A DNA stretch of 64,000 nt, taken from contig CAMYLK010000005.1 in assembly GCA_947259225.1 (NCBI GenBank), forward strand, positions 1 through 64,000, given 5' to 3'. This DNA comes from an uncultured Desulfobulbaceae bacterium. GTDB lineage: Bacteria > Desulfobacterota > Desulfobulbia > Desulfobulbales > Desulfobulbaceae. Below the pieces are notes generated by a model. The model had not been told where the DNA came from and did no database searches. It worked only from the letters and a program-made list of their open reading frames with translations. A program made the position numbers and the translations under genes. Of this stretch, positions 1-7,900 are shown in pieces (position 1 is the first letter of the stretch; each line of letters starts with the position of its first letter).

Positions 1-75
1 AAAATACTTAACAAGTTCTCTAAATTTAGCCTCAGAAATTCTTGAACGTTTTGTATACTTGTTTTTTAACGGCAT
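1..75 (-). mobile_element. IS1595-like transposase, N-terminal part (runs off left edge)
   Basis: Reading the minus strand from the ATG at 75-73 gives MPLKNKYTKRSRISEAKF followed by RELVKYF, open to the window edge. The K/R-rich start with RISEAKFRE is what I recall of the N-terminus of IS1595/ISXO2-type DDE transposases. Only 25 codons are visible, so I cannot tell whether the element is intact beyond the window. The family call is from memory of the motif. Confidence 0.6.
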
Positions 76-121
76 GACTTAGTTTAGCACACATTTAATT
101 ATGCTCAACTAGTCTAGCCCC
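76..121 (-). repeat. possible terminal end of the IS1595-like element
   Basis: Upstream of the transposase start, the minus strand reads GGGGCTAGACTAGTTGAGC beginning at 121. A G-rich outer tip fits an insertion sequence terminal repeat, and 122-129 (ttaaataa) would then be the candidate 8-bp target duplication. The other end is outside the window, so neither the repeat nor the duplication can be confirmed. Confidence 0.3.
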
Positions 122-284
122 TTAAATAATGTGGAACTAGCCAACAACAGACAGGCCTTTATATTTTTAAAATTTAGAATAGTAACGATGGAAAATCCCC
201 TTTTTCCTCTGAAAACTTTATTGTTATCCAGTCTGCCATAATACTGTACGTCGTCAGAGCATTTGAGACATATCAGCTCAGAAA

Positions 285-491
285 TTAAGAGACACTTTCC
301 CGAAGCACTGCTGGTTTAATAACATCCCTTGGTAACTGCATCAATCCCAGATTTTTTCTTCTTCTCTGCTGCAGGGTCTGTTTCTTGACCCTGTCTCGCA
401 TCGTCTGAATTTCTTTCGCCCTGCCATAATAGACATCAGCTGGTGTAAGATCGGCTTGTGGCACTGTTGTTTCCGTGATAAGAGATAGACC
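285..491 (-). pseudogene. C-terminal remnant of an integrase-core (IS3-like) transposase
   Basis: The minus-strand frame ending with TAA at 287-285 is open for 69 codons, back to an in-frame stop at 494-492. It contains DLTPADVYYGRAKEIQ, then a basic stretch VKKQTLQQRRRKNLG. LTPADVYFGR followed by a K/R-rich tail is a familiar ending of integrase-core transposases of the IS3 type. There is no start codon, no catalytic DDE region, and the radical SAM gene begins about 100 bp further on, so this is a truncated fragment. It is too short to be called as an ordinary ORF. Confidence 0.65.
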
Positions 492-608
492 TTATTCCCG
501 AGAAGGGTGAAATGTTGCTATAATGTCACTTCTGGGCAAATCTAACTGTTAAACAGTAGAAAATATGATGGCATCTGAAATGGAATCAATAACTTGCGAA
601 ATCGAACT

Positions 609-1583
609 ATGTTAACCCTGAAAAATATCAAAGCGTTGACTGTTGAAGCATCATCCAAATGCATAGGGAGATGTCCGTTTTGCAGCAGGGGGAAAAAAAT
701 CAGACCCTACGGGGAGCACTTGATCACACTTTCTGATTTTAAGAAATTGCCTCATGCTTTGTTTGAGGATATGGCATGGATTTCCTTTGCAGGAAATTTT
801 GGCGATTTTTCCACCAACCCGGACATGATTAAGATTGCCGGTTATATAAAATCGTTGAATCCGGATATAAAGCTTGAGGGCGACACAAACGGGTCTGTTC
901 AAAATGAATTCTGGTGGGGGCAACTGGGGACATTTTTTAAAGATGGAGAGATGACCTTCGCCCTTGATGGATTGGGAAAAACACATGCAATTCATCGGGT
1001 TGGAACCAAATTTGAAAAAATAATTCAAAACATAAAAGCATTTACACAATCAGGTGGAACAGCACATTGGAAATTTGTCCTTTTTGAGCATAATGAAAGC
1101 CAGATTGACGAGGCGGAGAAACTTGCCGAAGAAATCGGATGTAACAGATTTTTTGTGATATCATCAAGGGAGTATGATCTCCTTCGAAAAAGGCCGAAAA
1201 CAATGAATTTCCGGCTAAAGAATGAAATTATTGAATCTTATTATGAACAAAACGGAATAGAAAAACAGATTGCCACCTGTAAACCCTTGAAGAACAAATC
1301 GTTGTATCTTGCAGCAGATGGTACAGTTCATCCGTGCTGTCTTGCGCATTGCATGTATATCACAGGATTTGCACCATCGTTTCATTTTATAAGCTCCTTG
1401 ATAGAGAAATATCATGATCAGATTAATTTCAAAACAAAACCATTTGAGGAAATAATTCAGGGCCCATACTTTACTGATGTTCTGACACACTCAATAAGCA
1501 ATCCATATTGTGCAATGAGGTGCAATAAGCACAGGAAAGAAATAAAAGAAGAATTAATTCTGCATGATAAGCATTTTTCATGA
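609..1583 (+). CDS. Radical SAM protein with C-terminal cysteine-rich (SPASM-like) region
   Basis: A 324-aa protein read from ATG 609; a TTG at 594 would add five residues, and neither start has a convincing Shine-Dalgarno. Near the N-terminus CIGRCPFC supplies the CX3CX2C ligands of the radical SAM [4Fe-4S] cluster. The C-terminal third has CKPLKNKSLYLAADGTVHPCC, LAHC and a final CAMRC, placed like the auxiliary-cluster cysteines of SPASM/twitch domains. Such enzymes bind S-adenosylmethionine and make the 5'-deoxyadenosyl radical; the substrate cannot be deduced. No RiPP precursor or partner is adjacent. The gene stands alone, is visibly AT-richer than the genes from 4 kb onward, and sits next to transposon debris, which hints at horizontal acquisition. 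Solid on superfamily, silent on function. Confidence 0.8.
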   Translation: MLTLKNIKALTVEASSKCIGRCPFCSRGKKIRPYGEHLITLSDFKKLPHALFEDMAWISFAGNFGDFSTNPDMIKIAGYIKSLNPDIKLEGDTNGSVQNEFWWGQLGTFFKDGEMTFALDGLGKTHAIHRVGTKFEKIIQNIKAFTQSGGTAHWKFVLFEHNESQIDEAEKLAEEIGCNRFFVISSREYDLLRKRPKTMNFRLKNEIIESYYEQNGIEKQIATCKPLKNKSLYLAADGTVHPCCLAHCMYITGFAPSFHFISSLIEKYHDQINFKTKPFEEIIQGPYFTDVLTHSISNPYCAMRCNKHRKEIKEELILHDKHFS

Positions 1584-1673
1584 CAATCTGTTTTGGCTCA
1601 GCAAGGGGTATTCTGTATGCCATAGCCTTGATGGATTTAGCTGATACCCAGTATTTGAGAGAAGGAGCAGTTT

Positions 1674-1961
1674 TTGCCTACAATTCGTCAACAAATTATA
1701 GATCTTCTCAATGAAGAAGAGTTGAACGCCAGAGATCTTTCCCAGGCTCTCAGTATTATGGAGAAAGAGGTGTATGATCACCTGGCACACATTGAGCGCA
1801 CCCTGGCAAGACAGGGCAAAAAGCTGGGGGTGACGCCCTGTAAATGTCTGAACTGCGGGTATATCTTTGAAAAACGAAAAAAATGGACCAAGCCCGGCCG
1901 ATGTCCTTCCTGTAAGGAAGGGCACATCAGTATGGCAGGGTATCGGATTGTTCCCTCCTGA
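1674..1961 (+). CDS. Small HTH / zinc-ribbon predicted transcriptional regulator
   Basis: A 95-aa protein starting at TTG 1674. The start is set by GAAGGAG at 1661-1667, six bases upstream; no in-frame ATG fits as well. Residues 1-45 (RQQIIDLLNEEELNARDLSQALSIMEKEVYDHL) form a winged-HTH-like unit. Residues 55-85 carry CKCLNCGYIF and CPSC, a four-cysteine zinc ribbon. This HTH-plus-Zn-ribbon layout matches a family of predicted regulators found in archaea and anaerobic bacteria (COG3357-like, from memory). It is convergent with the SMR gene and has no obvious partner. Target genes are unknown. Confidence 0.7.
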   Translation: MPTIRQQIIDLLNEEELNARDLSQALSIMEKEVYDHLAHIERTLARQGKKLGVTPCKCLNCGYIFEKRKKWTKPGRCPSCKEGHISMAGYRIVPS

Positions 1962-1996
1962 ATTCCATGTGTCGGAGAGGATGGGAGTATACCACT

Positions 1997-2323
1997 TTAC
2001 TGAATCGAGGCAAGTTTCAGCCCCAGAATTCCGGCTATAATAAGTCCGACACAGAAAAAACGGATAAAGGTGGCGGCTTCAGAGAACATGATAATGCCAA
2101 TGATAAAGGTTCCCACGGCCCCGATCCCTGTCCACACAGCATACGCCGTACCCATGGGGATTGTTTTCTGGGCAATGAGCAGAAGCGCTCCGCTCACCGC
2201 CATTGATACAATGGAAAAGGATATCCATCCGTATTGGGCACCATCATCTGTCCATCCGAGTTTAAGCCCCAAAGGCCAGCCCCATTCAAAAATCCCGGCT
2301 ATAATCAGATAAACCCAGGCCAT
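1997..2323 (-). CDS. sugE: SMR-family transporter, SugE/Gdx-like
   Basis: A 108-aa, four-helix inner-membrane protein, the usual size for small multidrug resistance proteins. The N-terminus MAWVYLIIAGIFEWGW has the membrane glutamate at residue 13 that carries substrate/proton exchange in this family, followed by LGLKL. Helices 3-4 keep the AYAVWTGIGAVGT signature. The pattern is closer to SugE/Gdx (guanidinium exporters) than to EmrE-type drug pumps, but I could not align to test this. AAGGAGAG lies a few bases upstream of the ATG. It follows the DUF2207 gene by about 40 bp on the same strand, probably as the last gene of that transcript. No guanidine riboswitch fits in the gap. Confidence 0.8.
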   Translation of the reverse strand: MAWVYLIIAGIFEWGWPLGLKLGWTDDGAQYGWISFSIVSMAVSGALLLIAQKTIPMGTAYAVWTGIGAVGTFIIGIIMFSEAATFIRFFCVGLIIAGILGLKLASIQ

Positions 2324-2365
2324 AATCTCTCCTTAAAGTATCAGTTGACATGGTTCTGGATGCGC

Positions 2366-4303
2366 TTACCAGCCGCCTCCACCTCCACCACCACCTCCTC
2401 CACCGGAGGAACCTCCTCCTCCGCTGCCGGAACTGGACCCCGGGGCCGTCGATGAAGAAGATATGGTTGAGGAGAGTGAAGAGCCGAGGTTTGAGGCCAG
2501 GCTGCTCGATGAGAAAGGGCGGTGGCTGTGGTACCACACTGGTTCGTAGCTTCCATCCTGACGAGCCTTTTCCAGTAGTTCGTCAAACTGCTCGCTCCAT
2601 TCCTGTTCCACATCCAGTGCAAGAGCCCAGGGAAGGAATTTTTCAAAAAGTTCAGGCGTCTTTTCAGGCGGGTTCAGGAGGTTGAGCCGGTCTTTTTCCG
2701 CAACCGAAAGGTAGAGTTTTAACCCCTCTAGCTGATCCATGGTCCGGCGGCCGTATATTGTCGGTGCCTTGAGGAGATGAAAGAAAAGCAAGTTTACGCA
2801 AATGACCACAATCAATACCATGACAGTGGTATACGATGTGGCCGTGGAAAGGGCATACATTCCCATAAACCAGCCTCCAAAAAAAGGCAGTGAGAATAAT
2901 GTTAAAAAAAGTGCCCCGCCTTTGTCATTCAGGTTGGACCTCCCGGATAAAACACTTTTCCATGCCTGGTATACTCCATAGAGTAACGCAAAACATGCTC
3001 CGGACCAGATGGAAAGCCAGAGAGACATGAATCCTGCCAGGTCCTTCTGGTGTGCTGTCAAAATAATCGATAGGATAATGAATAGTGTAATAAGCAGCCC
3101 CGGGACCAGGTATAATCTGTTGCGCTCGAAATGCATGCTTTGGAAGTCCGACTGCAGACTTTTCTCAAGGGCAGAAATAGATGCGCTGATTCTTGTATGG
3201 TTGCTTTGTTTAAGCACCAGTGTATTGGAACCGGAAAAGAGCTTGCCGGCGACTTTTTTTTCCCCTTTGGAAAGATCCTTGAGATCAGCTGTATCGGCCC
3301 GGGTGAGTGTGAAGTCTTCATCATCATCTTCTATGGTGAGGTATTTTTTCACAGCAAGGCTGACTACCGAAGCTGTAAATGCCTTGTTGTCAAATCCCAT
3401 CCGCATGACGTAGCGCGCGGCTGCAGGGGTAAAGCCCGGAGGTGGTTCAAACCGGGGGATTATGGCTTCGGGCTCAGGGTCCCTCCCGACTTTTACCCAG
3501 GCAATGATATAGTAAAAAAACAGGATGAGAAGGCCGATGATACCGGTGAGGACTGTCAGGTTGTCACGGAAGAGAAAGGAGGCCCGGTCACCAATGTCAG
3601 GTTCGGTTACGATACCCTTGGGCCAGGCAACAGATACTGTCAGCCCCTCCCGTGGGGGAAGAGGTCGTGTTGTGCGAAAGCTTATTTCGTTGTTTTCCAG
3701 CGAGACGACTTCAGCCTGAGAAGCAGTGGAACCCTGCCTTCCGGTGTAAACACTGTGCTGAAGGACGGTGGCCTCTTTGGGGAGAACGAGGGTGGCTGAA
3801 GCAATTTCAATGGGGAAGCTCCAGTCATTGCCGGTCACGTTCCAGTATAGCTCGTCATAGTCTTCAAAAAAACCTATCTGCCGGTCAGTCTGATAGGTCA
3901 GGGTGTAAGTATAGGGTCCGGACCGGAGGATGACGTCTTTATTGCCAATATATACCCGGATGCCGTTTTTCATCTGTTTAATGTGATACGGCTCAGAGCG
4001 TCCCCCCTTCTGAACACTAAGGACGTTAAAACTCACCTTGACATGGTTGCCGGCCCTGTCAGTATAGTCTGTGGGGAAGTCACGGTAGATGCCGCGCTTG
4101 ATATTTTTCCCTTCTGCAACAACGGAAATTGTTTCAATGACAGTGAGGCGTCCGCTTATGTCAACTTCTATCCAGCTGTCAAAGCTGGTGATCCGCTCCC
4201 TGGCCTGCACTGCTGTGCATATAACCAGCAGAATGAATGACAGAAGCAGCGTTAACGGGATGAGCGATATCCGTAAAGGGCTCTTCATTCTGGTATCAGC
4301 CAT
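2366..4303 (-). CDS. DUF2207 membrane protein with poly-glycine tail
   Basis: About 645 aa from the ATG at 4303, which overlaps the lemA stop by 8 bases and is preferred over upstream ATGs lying deep inside lemA. After a hydrophobic signal segment (SLIPLTLLLSFILLVIC) comes a roughly 200-residue extracytoplasmic domain (ITSFDSWIEVDISGRLTVIETISV, GIYRDFPTDY), then a membrane helix, a cytoplasmic segment ending PEPEAIIPRFEPPPGFTPA, and further helices around 405-500. This is the DUF2207 ('predicted membrane protein') plan. The tail is a Ser-rich stretch followed by an almost pure glycine run ending in Trp. DUF2207 genes are commonly paired with lemA, as here. The cellular role is unknown. Confidence 0.85.
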   Translation of the reverse strand: MADTRMKSPLRISLIPLTLLLSFILLVICTAVQARERITSFDSWIEVDISGRLTVIETISVVAEGKNIKRGIYRDFPTDYTDRAGNHVKVSFNVLSVQKGGRSEPYHIKQMKNGIRVYIGNKDVILRSGPYTYTLTYQTDRQIGFFEDYDELYWNVTGNDWSFPIEIASATLVLPKEATVLQHSVYTGRQGSTASQAEVVSLENNEISFRTTRPLPPREGLTVSVAWPKGIVTEPDIGDRASFLFRDNLTVLTGIIGLLILFFYYIIAWVKVGRDPEPEAIIPRFEPPPGFTPAAARYVMRMGFDNKAFTASVVSLAVKKYLTIEDDDEDFTLTRADTADLKDLSKGEKKVAGKLFSGSNTLVLKQSNHTRISASISALEKSLQSDFQSMHFERNRLYLVPGLLITLFIILSIILTAHQKDLAGFMSLWLSIWSGACFALLYGVYQAWKSVLSGRSNLNDKGGALFLTLFSLPFFGGWFMGMYALSTATSYTTVMVLIVVICVNLLFFHLLKAPTIYGRRTMDQLEGLKLYLSVAEKDRLNLLNPPEKTPELFEKFLPWALALDVEQEWSEQFDELLEKARQDGSYEPVWYHSHRPFSSSSLASNLGSSLSSTISSSSTAPGSSSGSGGGGSSGGGGGGGGGGGW

Positions 4304-4859
4304 TAAAGTCGACCTTGGGAACAGCGCGGTCAGTTTCATCCTCGATTTCAAAGAATTCAGCTTTCTCGAAGTTGAAGAAGTCTGCGACGATAGAGTTGGG
4401 AAAGGTTTCTATACCGACATTGAGGTTGCGCACCGTACCGTTGTAATAACGCCTGGCCATCTGTATTTCATCTTCAAGCGTGGATAACTGCTGCTGCAGA
4501 TCAATAAAATTTTCGTTGGCCTTGAGGTCCGGATAGTTCTCGGCTACGGCAAAAAGCTTGCCAAGGCTCCTGGATAGAGCCGACTCGGCTGCGATCTTTG
4601 TTTCAACACTTGAGGCGTTCATTGACTGGGTCCGCAGCTCGGTCACATTTTCCAGCACATCACGTTCGTGTCCCATATAACCTTTCACGGACTCAATCAG
4701 GTTGGGGATGAGGTTGGACCTTCGCTTGAGCTGGACGTCAATTCCGCTCCACCCCTCTTCCTTCATGTTTCGCAACTTGATCAGCTTGTTGTAGATTGCG
4801 ATAAACCAAAGGACAAGAGCAACGGCAACGGCAAGAAGCGCAAAAATGACAGTGGACAT
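4296..4859 (-). CDS. lemA: LemA family protein
   Basis: 187 aa with one N-terminal membrane anchor (STVIFALLAVAVALVLWFIA), then an alpha-helical domain starting YNKLIKLRNMKEEGWSGIDVQLKRRSNLIPNLIESVKGYMGHE. This is the typical LemA signature, and ARRYYNGTVRNLN and ETFPNSIVA near the end are equally characteristic. LemA proteins are small envelope-anchored proteins of unsettled function, often next to DUF2207 or M48 proteases. The first gene of a lemA-DUF2207-sugE run, with its start preceded by TGGAG. Identification is firm, function is not. Confidence 0.9.
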   Translation of the reverse strand: MSTVIFALLAVAVALVLWFIAIYNKLIKLRNMKEEGWSGIDVQLKRRSNLIPNLIESVKGYMGHERDVLENVTELRTQSMNASSVETKIAAESALSRSLGKLFAVAENYPDLKANENFIDLQQQLSTLEDEIQMARRYYNGTVRNLNVGIETFPNSIVADFFNFEKAEFFEIEDETDRAVPKVDFNG

Positions 4860-5144
4860 AGCAGAAACTCCAATCTAGAATTGATGGATTTGTGAAATCA
4901 GGAACAATTTTTCTGAATTATTGTGAGTATATCAGAAAAATCAAGGGCTGAGAATTATTTTCAATAACATCAGAGGATAACAACCAGCAATAATACCCCT
5001 AAAACAATGAGAATCAAATTTGCTGAGGCAGAGCCAGGCATGATATAGTGAGCCGGTTATATTGAAGTATCGAGATTGGTTGTATTCCAGCACCTATGAT
5101 TTGACGGTGCCTTATGGGGTAATCCTTCCAGTCTGGGGCCTCTT
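4860..5144. other. Intergenic region between lemA and tupC
   Basis: 285 bp, AT-rich. It must hold the lemA promoter (minus strand) and the 3' end of the tup transcript. I see no clear intrinsic terminator, no ORF with a ribosome binding site and no repeat. Confidence 0.5.
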
Positions 5145-6161
5145 TTATTGTGGAAGCCAGGTGATTTCTTCCGGCCTGTACAAGACTCTAACTTTGTTGC
5201 CGGGCCGAAAGCTCTCGGTTGCAAAAACTTTTTCATCGATACTGGCAATAAATCGATGGTCACCGCAGACAATATGAATGCGTGGCCCTGCCAGCAGCTT
5301 GTCAAAAAAGATTCCGGTTATGACACCGCGTAAAAACCTCTCATTCTGCATCGGTTCACGGCTTGAAAGATCCAGGGCCTCAGGAGAAATGATGGCAGCG
5401 CTCTCCGGATGCGGCGGGGATGAGACGTAGAGAACCTGATCATCTGAAAGTGTAGTGCAGTATTGTTCTTCTCCGGTCTTCTCCCAGGGACCAAGCAGAA
5501 CATTTTCAAAGCTGCACTCGAGGATACGGCCGTTGTAAAGGTAAATAATCCTGTCACAAATATCGTTAAGCCATGAGCGATGATGGCTGGCGATTATCAG
5601 GGTAGTGCCCCATTCTTTTTGAGCAAGGAGTACCGCTTTGCGGATGCTCCTGGCACTTTCCATATCAACACTTGCTGTCGGTTCATCCAGCAGAAGGCAA
5701 TCTGGTTTCAGGGCAAGCCTGGCGGCCAGAGCGATTCTTTGTGCCTCCCCGCCTGAAAGTTCATGCCACTGTCTTGCCGCAAAAGAGGTATGCAATCCGA
5801 CGAGTTTCAGGGCTTCGTTGACCGAAACGGCCAGGTTGGTCTGCGCGTTGCGAATTTTCAGTCCATACGCAATATTATCAAAGACTGAGCGCTTGAGCAG
5901 GTAGGGTTCCTGGGGAAGCATGGTTATCCTGTGCCTGACCTGCTTCGACAATGGAACGCTTTTTACCCCATCAAAATAAATATCACCGGAAGAACATCTC
6001 TCAGTCAAGGATAGGATTTTGAGCAGGGTGCTTTTACCGCTGCCGTTGGGTCCGGCAAGACCGGTAATACTAACGGGAGCGATATTCAGTTCAGGGATGG
6101 AAAGAACAGGCCGCCCGTTGTAACTGTGTGCAACTTTTTTTAGCTGGAGGATGTATTTCAT
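5145..6161 (-). CDS. tupC: Tungstate ABC transporter ATP-binding protein
   Basis: 338 aa. The ATPase domain shows Walker A GPNGSGKST (about residue 40), the signature LSGGEAQRI (about 135) and Walker B LLLDEPT (about 155), with a switch histidine in IIASHH. Residues from about 275 (RFLRGVITGIFFDK, IHIVCGDHRFIASID, GNKVRVLYRPEEI) look like a TOBE/MOP-type oxyanion-binding domain, as in many molybdate/tungstate importers. It powers uptake through TupB of tungstate captured by TupA. The gene lies 2 bp after tupB, third in the operon. Tungsten would serve formate dehydrogenase or aldehyde:ferredoxin oxidoreductase-type enzymes. Molybdate specificity cannot be excluded by sequence alone. Confidence 0.85.
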   Translation of the reverse strand: MKYILQLKKVAHSYNGRPVLSIPELNIAPVSITGLAGPNGSGKSTLLKILSLTERCSSGDIYFDGVKSVPLSKQVRHRITMLPQEPYLLKRSVFDNIAYGLKIRNAQTNLAVSVNEALKLVGLHTSFAARQWHELSGGEAQRIALAARLALKPDCLLLDEPTASVDMESARSIRKAVLLAQKEWGTTLIIASHHRSWLNDICDRIIYLYNGRILECSFENVLLGPWEKTGEEQYCTTLSDDQVLYVSSPPHPESAAIISPEALDLSSREPMQNERFLRGVITGIFFDKLLAGPRIHIVCGDHRFIASIDEKVFATESFRPGNKVRVLYRPEEITWLPQ

Positions 6162-6163
6162 AC

Positions 6164-6853
6164 TTACGCTCTCCTTCTCAGGAAGGAAAGGGATAGATTA
6201 ATTGCAAAAGCAATGGCCAGCAGGACTAAACCGAGGGCAATTCCGGTTGCAAACTGCCCTTTGTTCGTTTCAAGGGCAATCGCTGTGGTAACCGTTCTGG
6301 TGTGCCACTTGATATTGCCACCCACCATCATTGAGATGCCGACCTCGGTCAGGACTCTGCCCGTTGCCGTAACGGCTGCAATCAGCAGGCCAAGCCGTGC
6401 CTCCCAGATGCTGGTCAGGAAAATCTGCTTTGGGGAGGCGCCGAGAGAAGAGAGGGTAAGCCGCAGGGATGGGTCAAGACTCTCAACAGCAGTGGCCGTT
6501 AACGAAACAACGATAGGGAGGGCCAGAATGGACTGGCCTATGGCGATGCCGCTCAAGGTGAAGAGCAGTCCAAATTCGCCCAGAGGGCCCCTGCTGGAAA
6601 TAAAGGCGTAGACAAGAAGGCCTATGAACACCGTTGGCAGGGCGAGCAGGGTGTCCACAACTGTTCGCAAACCTCTTTTGCCGGGGAAGCTCAGGTAGCC
6701 GAGTAAATAACCGAGAGGAATCCCCAGGAGGAGGCTTGCAGTCATGGACAGGGAGGAAACCTGTACTGTTGCAAGAACAGCGGAATAGGTCTCCCTGTCA
6801 CCATGGACAAGAAGCTGGAAGGCTTTTACCAGGCCACCTAGAATAAAATCCAT
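6164..6853 (-). CDS. tupB: Tungstate ABC transporter permease
   Basis: 229 aa with about five to six membrane helices. The cytoplasmic coupling region reads LRLTLSSLGASPKQIFLTSIWEARLGLLIAAVTATGRVLTEVG, matching the EAA-loop of the TupB/WtpB branch of BPD-type permeases (typically A-x-T-L-G-A-s). The phrase SISMMVGGNIKWHTRTVTTAIALET is very typical of TupB. It forms the channel dimer with TupC beneath. Ordered between tupA (23 bp upstream) and tupC (2 bp downstream). Confidence 0.9.
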   Translation of the reverse strand: MDFILGGLVKAFQLLVHGDRETYSAVLATVQVSSLSMTASLLLGIPLGYLLGYLSFPGKRGLRTVVDTLLALPTVFIGLLVYAFISSRGPLGEFGLLFTLSGIAIGQSILALPIVVSLTATAVESLDPSLRLTLSSLGASPKQIFLTSIWEARLGLLIAAVTATGRVLTEVGISMMVGGNIKWHTRTVTTAIALETNKGQFATGIALGLVLLAIAFAINLSLSFLRRRA

Positions 6854-6876
6854 AAAATATCCGGGATCAGCAATGC

Positions 6877-7722
6877 TTATTCTTGAGTTGCATTTGGGGT
6901 GAACAGTTGTTTATTCATCAGGCGAAAATCACCAATTGCCTTTTGTGCTTCCATTCCTGCCATCCAGTCGGAAAACTGTCTGGCCAGGTCATTTTTTACC
7001 TTGGGACACCGTTTGGGATTTACCTCGAGAACACTGTACTGGTTTAAAAGGCTTGTATCTCCCTCAACAAGGATTACCAGGGGAGGGTTTCCATTGTGAT
7101 TTGCTTCGTATTTTATATATGTCCCGCGGTCAGTCATGGTATAGCCGCCGCGTTCAGCAGCAACGCCAATGGTGGCAAGCATTCCCTGCCCGGTTTGCAG
7201 GTACCAGGGTTCTTTTTCAGGTACGGCCGCGAGAGCTTCTTTCCACAGTGAAATTTCTTTTTTGTTTGTTCCGGAATTGTCCCCACGGCTGACAAACACC
7301 GATTCCTTAGCACGGATTGACTGTAAGGCCAACTGTAATTCCTTTTTGCCTATGGCAGCAGGATCTGCTGCAGGTCCGATGATAACAAAATCATTGTACA
7401 TTAATTCCCTCCTGTTGATGCCAAAACCTCTCTCAATATATTTTTTTTCTGCAGAGGGAGCGTGAACAAGCAGTACATCAGCATCACAGTTTTCACCAAG
7501 TTTGAGGGCCTTGCCGGTGCCTGTGGCAACCCATTTCAGTTTTATCGGGGTTGCCCCGGTGAACATCGGGGCGAGATAATCAAGCAGGCCGGTGTTGTCG
7601 GTACTTGTTGTCGTAGCCAGCAGGAGCTGCTTCTCCTCTGCATGAACGGGCAGGGAAAAAAGAAGAGCAAGTAACAGATAAGGGAGGATGTCACAGGTTT
7701 GTTTCGCATGTCGACATTTCAT
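6877..7722 (-). CDS. tupA: Tungstate-binding periplasmic protein
   Basis: 281 aa from the ATG at 7722, chosen because AAGGA lies about 9 bases upstream and a signal peptide follows directly (basic MKCRHAK, hydrophobic LPYLLLALLFSLPVHA, cleavage before EEK). An upstream in-frame ATG at 7773 lacks an RBS. The mature start LLLATTTSTDNTGLLDYL carries the TTTS oxyanion-binding motif of TupA, and later SRGDNSGTNKKEISLW and MTDRGTY are equally family-specific. It captures tungstate with high affinity in the periplasm. First gene of tupABC, transcribed from the promoter at 7795-7823. Confidence 0.92.
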   Translation of the reverse strand: MKCRHAKQTCDILPYLLLALLFSLPVHAEEKQLLLATTTSTDNTGLLDYLAPMFTGATPIKLKWVATGTGKALKLGENCDADVLLVHAPSAEKKYIERGFGINRRELMYNDFVIIGPAADPAAIGKKELQLALQSIRAKESVFVSRGDNSGTNKKEISLWKEALAAVPEKEPWYLQTGQGMLATIGVAAERGGYTMTDRGTYIKYEANHNGNPPLVILVEGDTSLLNQYSVLEVNPKRCPKVKNDLARQFSDWMAGMEAQKAIGDFRLMNKQLFTPNATQE

Positions 7723-7794
7723 ACTATTTATTTCCTTGAATAAAAAATGGCTATTGGACTGGCCTTCCAGCATAAGGGAAGCAGAGCATATAAA

Positions 7795-7823
7795 TGTATA
7801 CCTGAAGCGACAAACTATGTCAA
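7795..7823 (-). promoter_or_regulatory. tupA promoter
   Basis: On the minus strand TTGACA (7823-7818), 17-base spacer, TATACA (7800-7795): a consensus -35 and a near-consensus -10 at ideal spacing. The -35 box lies inside the palindrome at 7811-7838. The predicted start of transcription is about 65 bases before the tupA ATG. Confidence 0.75.
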
Positions 7824-7838
7824 TATTGACATAGTTTG
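7811..7838. promoter_or_regulatory. 28-bp perfect palindrome, likely operator of the ModE-like regulator
   Basis: Each half reads CAAACTATGTCAAT on its own strand, and the two halves meet with no spacer, giving 28 bp of perfect dyad symmetry. It lies between tupA and the divergent regulator gene and contains the -35 boxes of both promoters. A dimeric ModE-type winged-helix protein bound here would block RNA polymerase in both directions. The palindrome is seen directly; the identity of its ligand protein is inferred from position. Confidence 0.8.
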
Positions 7839-7855
7839 GAGAGGGGGTGTATACT
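7826..7855 (+). promoter_or_regulatory. Promoter of the ModE-like regulator gene
   Basis: TTGACA at 7826-7831 and TATACT at 7850-7855, separated by 18 bases. A start near 7862 leaves the GTG at 7847 outside the transcript, which supports translation from ATG 7901. Confidence 0.7.
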
Positions 7856-7900
7856 CATGACAGGATAATGAGAGAAGAGAGCTTGGGAACTGGAGGTATC

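Noticed and set aside
2370-2450. Short tandem repeat (cacctcctcc-like), possible microsatellite or CRISPR-like array
   Set aside because: It encodes the Gly-rich tail of the DUF2207 protein in frame; there are no spacers.
3131-3799. 222-codon plus-strand frame opposite the DUF2207 gene
   Set aside because: Shadow of a well-supported gene; Cys/Gly/Arg-rich composition without motifs.
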